DNA of 26,921 bases from the NCBI GenBank assembly GCA_024404475.1, contig JAKSPV010000004.1, forward strand, positions 1-26,921, in the 5' to 3' direction. Below are positions 21,645 through 26,921 of the stretch, piece by piece. Below the pieces are notes generated by a model. The model was not told the DNA's origin. It ran no database searches and was given only the letters and a program-made list of their open reading frames with translations. Positions within the stretch are counted from its first letter, which is position 1; every line of letters starts with the position of its first letter. Source of the DNA: Clostridia bacterium. GTDB taxonomy: Bacteria > Bacillota > Clostridia > Oscillospirales > CAG-272. The position numbers and the translations under genes are program-made.

Positions 21645-22289
21645 ATGAACCGTGCTATTAAACTGATCCTCCTGGGCGCGCCCGGAGCGGGAAAGGGCAC
21701 TCAGGCGGAGATCATCTCCAAAAAGTACGCTATCCCCGCGATTTCCACCGGCGCGATCATCCGGAGCGCGATCGCGAACGGGACGGAGCTCGGCAAGGCC
21801 GCTGCCTCCTACATCGAACGCGGTGAGCTCGTGCCGGACGCCGTGGTGATCGACATCATCAAGGAACGTCTTGCGGCCCCGGATTGCCGGAACGGATTCA
21901 TCCTCGACGGCTTCCCCCGCACCGTGCCGCAGGCACAGGCGCTCGAAGATATGGGTGTCGAGATCACGGACGTCATCAGCATCGAAGTCCCCGACGAAAC
22001 GATCATGACGCGTATGAGCGGCCGGCGCGTGTGCGAAGTGTGCGGCGCCACCTACCATACCATCTACAATCCCTCCCCGCGCGGCGGCCTTTGCGGCGTC
22101 TGCGGCGGACAGCTCACCGTCCGGAAAGACGACAAGCCGGAGGTCGTTTCGGAACGTCTCGCGGTCTATCACCGCCAGACAGAGCCGCTGAAAGCGTATT
22201 ACGCAGACAAAGACATTCTTAAAATCGTCGTCGGCCAGGAAAAACTGGAAGACACGACAGCGCTGACCGCAAAAGCCCTCGAGGGCTGA
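21645..22289 (+). CDS. adk: Adenylate kinase, zinc-binding long-lid form
   Basis: It catalyses ATP + AMP = 2 ADP. The 214 residues hold the P-loop GAPGAGKGTQ (11-20), GFILDGFPRT (84-93), and the long LID domain with a four-cysteine zinc site (Cys130, Cys133, Cys150, Cys153) typical of Gram-positives. The usual STGD-M-x-R AMP-site motif reads STGAIIR here, losing the aspartate. The start is ATG at 21645, 6 nt after GGAAAGG; a TTG inside the secY end is open in frame but has no site. adk between secY and map is the standard Firmicutes order. Confidence 0.96.
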   Translation: MNRAIKLILLGAPGAGKGTQAEIISKKYAIPAISTGAIIRSAIANGTELGKAAASYIERGELVPDAVVIDIIKERLAAPDCRNGFILDGFPRTVPQAQALEDMGVEITDVISIEVPDETIMTRMSGRRVCEVCGATYHTIYNPSPRGGLCGVCGGQLTVRKDDKPEVVSERLAVYHRQTEPLKAYYADKDILKIVVGQEKLEDTTALTAKALEG

Positions 22290-22315
22290 AACGGCGGCAA
22301 ACGGAAGGACAGACA

Positions 22316-23068
22316 ATGATTTTTGTAAAGAATTCCGATCAGATCAAACAAATGAAACTGGCCGGCAGAATCACCGGTGAGGCGCTCGCGCTCGGCGGCG
22401 AGATGGTCCGCGAGGGCATCTCCACCTACGAGATCGACGAGAAGATCCGCCGCTACATTGAAAAATGCGGCGCCAGACCTTCGTTCCTCCACTACGGCGG
22501 ATTCCCTGCCAGTGCCTGCATCAGCATCAACGACGAAGTCATCCACGGCATCCCGTCCAGACGGCGGATCCTGCACGAGGGCGACATCGTCAAGATCGAC
22601 GTGGGCGCATTTATCGGCGGTTTCCACGGCGACTCTGCCAACACGTTTCCTGTCGGCAAGGTCTCCGAGGAGGCGCTCCGCCTCATCGAAGTGACGAAAG
22701 AAAGCTTCGAGCGCGGCGTGGCGGCTGCCGCTGTGGAGGGTGCACGTCTCGGCGACGTCGGCGCGGCCATTGACGGTCACGTCCGTTCGTTCGGGTACAG
22801 CACGGTGAAGAAGTACGTCGGACACGGCGTCGGTCACGACCTCCACGAAGAGCCGAACGTACCGAACTACGGGACGCCCGGCAGAGGTATCCGCCTCTGC
22901 CGCGGCATGGTCATCGCGATCGAACCGATGGTCAACGTCGGGACCGCGAGCGTCCTGGAACAGCCCGACGGCTGGACGGTACTGACGGCGGATGGGTCTC
23001 TGTCAGCCCATTATGAGCACACCGTCGCGCTGACGGAAGACGGACCGCTCCTTCTGACGAAAATCTGA
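22316..23068 (+). CDS. map: Methionine aminopeptidase type I
   Basis: It removes the N-terminal methionine from new proteins. The 250 residues have all five metal ligands: Asp95 (KIDVGAF), Asp106 (HGDSANT), His170 (GHGVGHDLHEEP), Glu203 (AIEPM) and Glu234 (HYEHTVAL). There is no N-terminal zinc-finger extension, so it is the short bacterial type Ia. Its stop overlaps the ATG of the KOW gene by one base (TGATG), which implies coupled translation. Confidence 0.96.
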   Translation: MIFVKNSDQIKQMKLAGRITGEALALGGEMVREGISTYEIDEKIRRYIEKCGARPSFLHYGGFPASACISINDEVIHGIPSRRRILHEGDIVKIDVGAFIGGFHGDSANTFPVGKVSEEALRLIEVTKESFERGVAAAAVEGARLGDVGAAIDGHVRSFGYSTVKKYVGHGVGHDLHEEPNVPNYGTPGRGIRLCRGMVIAIEPMVNVGTASVLEQPDGWTVLTADGSLSAHYEHTVALTEDGPLLLTKI

Positions 23069-23403
23069 TGGAACGGAACGGAAGCGCGATCTGCCCCGGC
23101 AGCATCGTCCTTTCCCTCAGGGGACGGGACGGCAAACGCCGGTTTGTCATCACGGGTATCCCGGAAGACGGTAAGGAAGTCGGTTATGTGCTGATAGCCG
23201 ACGGACGGCTGCACCGCCTCGACAAACCGAAACGAAAGAACCTGCGCCATCTCCGCGTCCTCGTCACTGGGACGGAGGAGACCGCACGGCTGCTGCGCGA
23301 GGGCCGGATCACAGACAGTGAGCTCGCTGCTTTGCTGGAACAAGTTGCCCCTGATAAGCACACATCCCAACCGGAAGGAGGAGATTATTCTGGCAAAAGA
23401 TGA
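23068..23403 (+). CDS. KOW-domain RNA-binding protein (L14e/L6e/L27e-like)
   Basis: This small basic protein of 111 residues has an N-terminal KOW-like segment, CPGSIVLSLRGRDGKRRFVI (about 9-28), followed by DGRLHRLDKPKRKNLRHLRV. It is the kind of protein encoded between map and infA in many Clostridia, annotated as a ribosomal-protein L14E/L6E/L27E-type RNA-binding protein. Its precise role, whether in the ribosome or in RNA binding, is not established. It overlaps map by 1 nt, and its last 14 nt overlap infA, whose ribosome binding site lies inside this gene. Confidence 0.82.
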   Translation: MERNGSAICPGSIVLSLRGRDGKRRFVITGIPEDGKEVGYVLIADGRLHRLDKPKRKNLRHLRVLVTGTEETARLLREGRITDSELAALLEQVAPDKHTSQPEGGDYSGKR

Positions 23404-23608
23404 TGTCATTGAATTTGAAGGCGTTGTCGTTGAGGCGTTGCCGAACGCGACCTTCAAACTAAAGCCTCCCAACGATATGACCGTTACCGCACACATCTCC
23501 GGTAAGCTCCGCATGGCCTATATCAAGCTTCTGCCCGGCGACAAGGTCACGGTGGAGGTCTCCATCTACGACCCGACCAAGGGACGGATCACATGGCGTT
23601 CCAAATAA
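23390..23608 (+). CDS. infA: Translation initiation factor IF-1, apparent CTG start
   Basis: IF-1 binds the 30S A site during initiation. From CTG at 23390 the protein is 72 residues, exactly the usual length: (M)AKDDVIEFEGVVVEALPNATF, then VTAHISGKLRMAYIKLLPGDKVTVEVSIYDPTKGRITWRSK, the S1/OB fold. AAGGAGGAG lies 8 nt before the CTG. There is no ATG, GTG or TTG at a useful distance; upstream in-frame TTG and GTG lie before the ribosome binding site. Two ATT codons directly before the CTG are alternative non-standard starts. It overlaps the KOW gene by 14 nt. Confidence 0.9.
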   Translation: MAKDDVIEFEGVVVEALPNATFKLKPPNDMTVTAHISGKLRMAYIKLLPGDKVTVEVSIYDPTKGRITWRSK

Positions 23609-23638
23609 GGAACAAACTAATGAAAGGTGGTTTGACTC

Positions 23639-23752
23639 ATGAAAGTAAAACCTTCTGTCAAAAAAATCTGCGATAAGTGCAAGATCATCAAACGCCACGG
23701 CAAAGTGATGGTCATTTGCGAAAATCCGAAACACAAGCAGAGACAGGGCTGA
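23639..23752 (+). CDS. rpmJ: 50S ribosomal protein L36 (zinc form)
   Basis: The 37-residue protein begins MKVKPSVKKICDKCKIIKRHG and carries the C-x2-C-x12-C-x4-H zinc site (Cys11, Cys14, Cys27, His32). It lies in its usual place between infA and rpsM. AAAGGTGG lies about 9 nt upstream of the ATG. Confidence 0.96.
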   Translation: MKVKPSVKKICDKCKIIKRHGKVMVICENPKHKQRQG

Positions 23753-23796
23753 TCCCTCCTCTGTAACTAAACCGTAAAACGAGGTGAAAGAAACAC

Positions 23797-24165
23797 ATGG
23801 CACGTATTTCCGGTGTTGATATCCCCAACCAGAAGCGCGTTGAAGTCGCCCTGACCTATATCTACGGTATCGGTCCGAAGAGCGCCCGCGACATCCTGGC
23901 GAAGACGAACGTGAATCCCGATACCCGTGCGAAGGATCTGACCGATGACGAGATCGCTCGCCTCCGTGATGAGATCGAAAACCACTACACCGTGGAAGGC
24001 GAACTCCGTCGCGAAGTCGGCATGAACATCAAGCGCCTGGTCGAGATCAACTGCTACCGCGGCATCCGCCACAGAAAAGGCCTGCCGGTTCGCGGTCAGC
24101 GCACCAAGACCAATGCCAGAACCAGAAAGGGTCCGGCAAAGACCATCGCTAATAAGAAGAAGTAA
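23797..24165 (+). CDS. rpsM: 30S ribosomal protein S13
   Basis: The 122-residue S13 has ARISGVDIPNQKRVEVALTYIYGIG, the LRREVGMNIKRLVEINCYRGIRHRKGLPVRGQRTKTNARTRKG block and a basic tail that reaches the P site. In E. coli the S4 repressor binds at the start of this gene. Here only 44 nt separate it from rpmJ, with no strong hairpin seen. Confidence 0.97.
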   Translation: MARISGVDIPNQKRVEVALTYIYGIGPKSARDILAKTNVNPDTRAKDLTDDEIARLRDEIENHYTVEGELRREVGMNIKRLVEINCYRGIRHRKGLPVRGQRTKTNARTRKGPAKTIANKKK

Positions 24166-24176
24166 GGAGAGTAAAA

Positions 24177-24578
24177 ATGGCTAAACCTGCTGCAAACAAA
24201 AAGGTAGTCAGAAAGCGCCGTGAGCGCAAGAACGTCGAGGCCGGCGTTGCGCATATCCGCTCTACCTTCAACAACACCATCGTAACGATCACCGATATGC
24301 AGGGCAACGCTGTGTCCTGGGCTTCCGCGGGCGAGATGGGCTTCAAGGGCTCCAGAAAGTCTACCCCCTATGCTGCACAGCTTACCGCTGAGACGGCTGC
24401 CAAGATCGCTGTCGATCAGGGCATGAAGACCGTCGAGGTTTACGTGAGAGGTCCCGGCGGCGGCCGTGAGTCCGCTATCCGCGCACTCGCTACTGTCGGC
24501 CTGAACATCACGGTCATCCGTGACGTTACGCCTATTCCCCACAACGGCTGCCGCCCTCCGAAGCGCAGACGTGTTTAA
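24177..24578 (+). CDS. rpsK: 30S ribosomal protein S11
   Basis: The 133-residue S11 has VAHIRSTFNNTIVTITDMQGNAVSWASAGEMGFKGSRKSTPYAAQ and the C-terminal VTPIPHNGCRPPKRRRV. It lies in the 30S platform. AGGAG precedes the start; rpsD follows after 21 nt. Confidence 0.97.
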   Translation: MAKPAANKKVVRKRRERKNVEAGVAHIRSTFNNTIVTITDMQGNAVSWASAGEMGFKGSRKSTPYAAQLTAETAAKIAVDQGMKTVEVYVRGPGGGRESAIRALATVGLNITVIRDVTPIPHNGCRPPKRRRV

Positions 24579-24599
24579 TCCAGAAGGAGGAAGATAGCT

Positions 24600-25226
24600 A
24601 TGGCAAGATATACTGGTCCTTCCTGCAAACTTTGCAGACGTGAAGGCAAAAAGCTGTTCCTCAAGGGCGATCGCTGCCTGTCCGATAAGTGCGCAGTCGC
24701 AAGACGCGCTACCGTTCCGGGTCAGCACGGCGCCGGCCGCAAGACCGTCAAAGAGTACGGCATGCAGCTTCGTGAGAAGCAGACCGCTCGCCGCTACTAT
24801 GGCGTCCAGGAGAAGCAGTTCCATCATTACTACGAAGTCGCTGACAGCCGCGAAGGCATTGCCGGTGAAAACCTTCTCTCCATCCTTGAGAGACGTCTTG
24901 ATAACGTAGTTTACAGAATGGGTATGGCGGCCAGCCGCAAGGAAGCCCGTCAGCTCGTTCGTCACGCTCATTTCCTGCTGAACGGCAAGAAAGTCGACAT
25001 TCCTTCCATCATCGTGAAGGTCGGCGACGTCATCACCGTCCGCGAGAAGAGCATGGCTTCCGAGAAGATCAAGGCGCTTGTTGAGACCATCGAGGGGGTT
25101 GCTGTTCCGAAGTGGATCGATATGGACAAGAAGAACATCACGGCTAAGATCGTTGCTCTTCCTGAGAGAGACGACGTTGATTTCCCGTTCGAAGAACAGC
25201 TCATCATCGAGCTTTATTCGAAGTAA
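24600..25226 (+). CDS. rpsD: 30S ribosomal protein S4 (zinc form)
   Basis: The 208-residue S4 is a primary 16S binder. The N-terminus carries four cysteines (Cys9, Cys12, Cys26, Cys31) that form a zinc site, as in several Gram-positive and thermophile S4 proteins. Then come ARRATVPGQHGAG, the S4 RNA-binding domain RLDNVVYRMGMAASRKEARQLVRHAHFLLNGKKVDIPS, and a C-terminal PFEEQLIIELYSK. Unlike Bacillus subtilis, where rpsD is monocistronic with its own S4 leader, here it stays in the alpha operon. It is followed by a structured 139-nt gap. Confidence 0.97.
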   Translation: MARYTGPSCKLCRREGKKLFLKGDRCLSDKCAVARRATVPGQHGAGRKTVKEYGMQLREKQTARRYYGVQEKQFHHYYEVADSREGIAGENLLSILERRLDNVVYRMGMAASRKEARQLVRHAHFLLNGKKVDIPSIIVKVGDVITVREKSMASEKIKALVETIEGVAVPKWIDMDKKNITAKIVALPERDDVDFPFEEQLIIELYSK

Positions 25227-25365
25227 TAACCTGCCGGTTCGTGCGGCAGGTGTTCCTGCGGCATGAGCTGCCACAGCGTCCCGGTGATGCTGTGGGCCGC
25301 ACGCCCGCGTGGCTACGCGGCATTTATGGCGTTTGTTTGAATAAAAAACGGAGGGTTATTATTGT
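25227..25365 (+). promoter_or_regulatory. Structured intercistronic region between rpsD and rpoA
   Basis: Three hairpins follow in order: CCTGCCG/CGGCAGG (25230-25250), a compound stem with outer TGCGGC/GCCGCA and inner CCACAGC/GCTGTGG (25257-25301), and CCGCGT/ACGCGG with a GGCT loop (25305-25320). An A-rich stretch and the rpoA GGAGGG site come next. No T tract marks termination. It may set the different level of rpoA relative to ribosomal proteins, or bind S4. Confidence 0.5.
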
Positions 25366-26337
25366 ATGATTGAAATCGAAAAGCCGAATATTTCCACCAC
25401 CAACCTGACAGAAGACGGCAAGAGCGGCAAGTTCATCGTCGAGCCTCTCGAAAGAGGCTACGGCATGACGCTTGGCAACTCGCTCCGCCGCGTCCTGCTC
25501 AGCTCGCTGCCCGGCGTCGCCGTCACTTCGATCAAGATCGACGGCGTGCTGCACGAGATCTCGACGATCCCCGGCGTCAAGGAAGACGTCACCGAGATTG
25601 TCCTGAACGTGAAGGGCATCGTGGCGAAACTGCACGGCGCAGCTCCCAAGACGGTCGTGATCGACATGATGGGCGCCTGCGACGTGAAGGCGGGCGATAT
25701 CAAGCAGGATTCCGACATTGAGATTCTCAATCCGGAACTGCATATCGCAACTGTCAGCGAGAATACCCGCTTCTACATGGAACTGACCTTCGACAGCGGC
25801 CGCGGTTACGTGTCGCAGGAGAAGAACAAGCAGATCTACACGCAGGAGAATCAGGGCGCATCCGCCCCGCTCGGTACGATTTTTACCGATTCGATCTACA
25901 CGCCGGTTTACAATGTAAACTACACGGTCGAGAACACGCGTGTCGGCAACATCACCGACTACGACAAGCTGACGCTTGAAGTGCTCACCAACGGCGTTAT
26001 CTCCGCGAAGGAAGCGATTTCTCTTGGCGCCAAGATACTCAACGAACATCTCAATTTGTTCGTCGATCTGAGCGACGAAACAAAGCATATGGACATTATG
26101 GTCGAAAGCAAAGAGACCGTAAAGGAAAAAGTCCTTGAGATGACCATTGAGGAGCTTGACATGTCCGTCCGCAGCTTCAACTGCTTGAAGCGCGCCGGCA
26201 TTGATACGGTGGAAGATCTGATCAACCGTACTGAGGCTGAGATGATCAAAGTCAGAAACCTCGGCAAGAAATCACTCGAAGAAGTGGTTCAGAAACTCCA
26301 TTCCCTTGGGCTCGATCTCAAGAAGGAAGAAGAGTAA
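25366..26337 (+). CDS. rpoA: DNA-directed RNA polymerase subunit alpha
   Basis: The 323-residue alpha subunit has an N-terminal dimerisation domain with PLERGYGMTLGNSLRRVLLSSLPG, a linker near 235-250, and the alpha-CTD with RSFNCLKRAGIDTVEDL. That CTD segment contains the conserved Arg and Asn-Cys residues that contact UP elements and activators, followed by the helix-hairpin-helix KVRNLGKKSLEEV. ATG is preceded by GGAGGG about 10 nt upstream. It is co-transcribed with rpsD and rplQ as in most bacteria. Confidence 0.97.
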   Translation: MIEIEKPNISTTNLTEDGKSGKFIVEPLERGYGMTLGNSLRRVLLSSLPGVAVTSIKIDGVLHEISTIPGVKEDVTEIVLNVKGIVAKLHGAAPKTVVIDMMGACDVKAGDIKQDSDIEILNPELHIATVSENTRFYMELTFDSGRGYVSQEKNKQIYTQENQGASAPLGTIFTDSIYTPVYNVNYTVENTRVGNITDYDKLTLEVLTNGVISAKEAISLGAKILNEHLNLFVDLSDETKHMDIMVESKETVKEKVLEMTIEELDMSVRSFNCLKRAGIDTVEDLINRTEAEMIKVRNLGKKSLEEVVQKLHSLGLDLKKEEE

Positions 26338-26379
26338 GCCGGCACCTAAAAACGTTAAGCTAAAGGAGGACATCAAGAC

Positions 26380-26742
26380 ATGCCCGGTAACAGAAAACTC
26401 GGCAGAAAGAGCCAGCATAGAAACGCTATGCTTCGCGGTATGGTCACCTATCTCCTGGAGAACGGTTCCATCGAGACCACGCTGACCCGCGCGAAAGAAG
26501 TCCGCTCTATCACCGAAAAGATGATTACTCTTGGCAAGGACAACACGCTTGCCAACCGTCGTAATGCTATGGCCTACATCACGAAAGAGGATGTGGTCTC
26601 CAAGCTGTTCAGCACGATCTCCCCGAAGTACGCCTCCATGAACGGTGGCTACACGGCGATCTACAAGCTCGGCCCGCGCCGCGGCGACGCTGCTGAAATG
26701 GCGCTGATCAAACTGATCGACGCTGACGAGAAAACGAAATAA
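26380..26742 (+). CDS. rplQ: 50S ribosomal protein L17
   Basis: The 120-residue L17 begins PGNRKLGRKSQHRNAMLRGMVTYLLENGSIETTLTRAKEVR. It ends YKLGPRRGDAAEMALIKLI. It lies around the tunnel exit. AAAGGAGG lies upstream. It is the last gene of the supercluster, 9 nt from the terminator. Confidence 0.97.
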   Translation: MPGNRKLGRKSQHRNAMLRGMVTYLLENGSIETTLTRAKEVRSITEKMITLGKDNTLANRRNAMAYITKEDVVSKLFSTISPKYASMNGGYTAIYKLGPRRGDAAEMALIKLIDADEKTK

Positions 26743-26750
26743 TCAAAAAA

Positions 26751-26777
26751 CGGCTCCCGGAAGGGAGCCGCTTTTTT
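26751..26777 (+). terminator. Rho-independent terminator of the ribosomal protein supercluster
   Basis: CGGCTCCC-GGAA-GGGAGCCG forms an 8-bp perfect stem with a stable GGAA loop, followed by C and six Ts. Six As precede it, so it can also end transcripts arriving on the minus strand. Confidence 0.93.
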
Positions 26778-26803
26778 GCGGATTTGCGGAGGTGCGCACA
26801 CCA

Positions 26804-26860
26804 AAATATCGAAAATGTTTAAGTTTTCGGGGTCAAGGGGTGCTTTTGCAAAAGCCCCCC
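26804..26860 (-). repeat. Dispersed hairpin repeat, copy C
   Basis: On the minus strand this reads GGGG-x-GC-TTTT-GCAAAAGC-x-CCCC (a hairpin at 26837-26860 with the core palindrome GCTTTTGCAAAAGC), then TTGACCCC, then a weaker GAAAA/TTTTC hairpin around TTAAA. The order and blocks match copies A and B near 1817-2053, though with more differences. It lies 27 nt past the rplQ terminator. Beyond it (26861-26921) I see no gene. Confidence 0.6.
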
Positions 26861-26921
26861 TGGCGCATCCCCGTCCCCCATAGGCAGGCGAGATTGATGA
26901 CAGGCATGAGCGAGATGATGG

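Noticed and set aside
1..26921. CRISPR arrays, tRNA or rRNA genes, insertion sequences
   Set aside because: No regularly spaced direct repeats, cloverleaf-like sequences, rRNA-like blocks or transposase motifs were noticed on either strand.

Overview
The window is a GC-rich (roughly 60 percent) piece of a Firmicutes chromosome, most likely a member of the class Clostridia. The signs are strong AGGAGG-type ribosome binding sites, the short zinc-ribbon form of S14, zinc-ribbon forms of L24, S4 and L36, a KOW-domain RNA-binding gene between map and infA, an XpaC/TelA pair, lipobox and signal-peptide proteins, and sigma-A-like promoters. I cannot place it more finely from the sequence alone.

Left part (1-1809, + strand): the 3' end of one secreted protein gene and a complete paralogue follow each other in tandem. 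They look like exported beta-propeller-like proteins of no family I recognise. A convergent junction (about 1810-2055) separates them from minus-strand genes. It holds two facing copies of a roughly 100-bp repeat element, each ending in a terminator hairpin. One copy supplies the last codons and stop of the dus gene.

Middle part (2008-10056, - strand): a cysteine desulfurase and tRNA-dihydrouridine synthase pair (3047-4225, 2008-3045); a small lipoprotein with a near-consensus promoter (4304-4852); a UPF0016/GDT1-type cation transporter (4952-5614); and a five-gene envelope cluster reading from 10056 to 5725: a multi-pass membrane protein, XpaC-like, TelA/YaaN-like, LemA-like and TPM-domain proteins.

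The divergent intergenic region (10057-10723) holds back-to-back promoters and a long structured 5' leader for the ribosomal protein cluster.

Right part (10724-26742, + strand): a continuous S10-spc-alpha supercluster of 32 genes: rpsJ, rplC, rplD, rplW, rplB, rpsS, rplV, rpsC, rplP, rpmC, rpsQ, rplN, rplX, rplE, rpsN, rpsH, rplF, rplR, rpsE, rpmD, rplO, secY, adk, map, a KOW-domain gene, infA, rpmJ, rpsM, rpsK, rpsD, rpoA and rplQ, closed by a strong terminator. It encodes much of the ribosome core, the Sec translocon channel, adenylate kinase, methionine aminopeptidase, IF-1 and the RNA polymerase alpha subunit. Most genes are spaced 0-30 nt apart, so the few long gaps stand out. The 266-nt leader, rpsJ-rplC (175 nt), rpsN-rpsH (143 nt) and rpsD-rpoA (139 nt) each hold several hairpins and are the best places to look for undescribed RNA regulation. 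infA appears to start at a CTG codon. A third, more diverged copy of the repeat element lies just past the final terminator.

No rRNA, tRNA, CRISPR array, transposase or prophage gene was seen.
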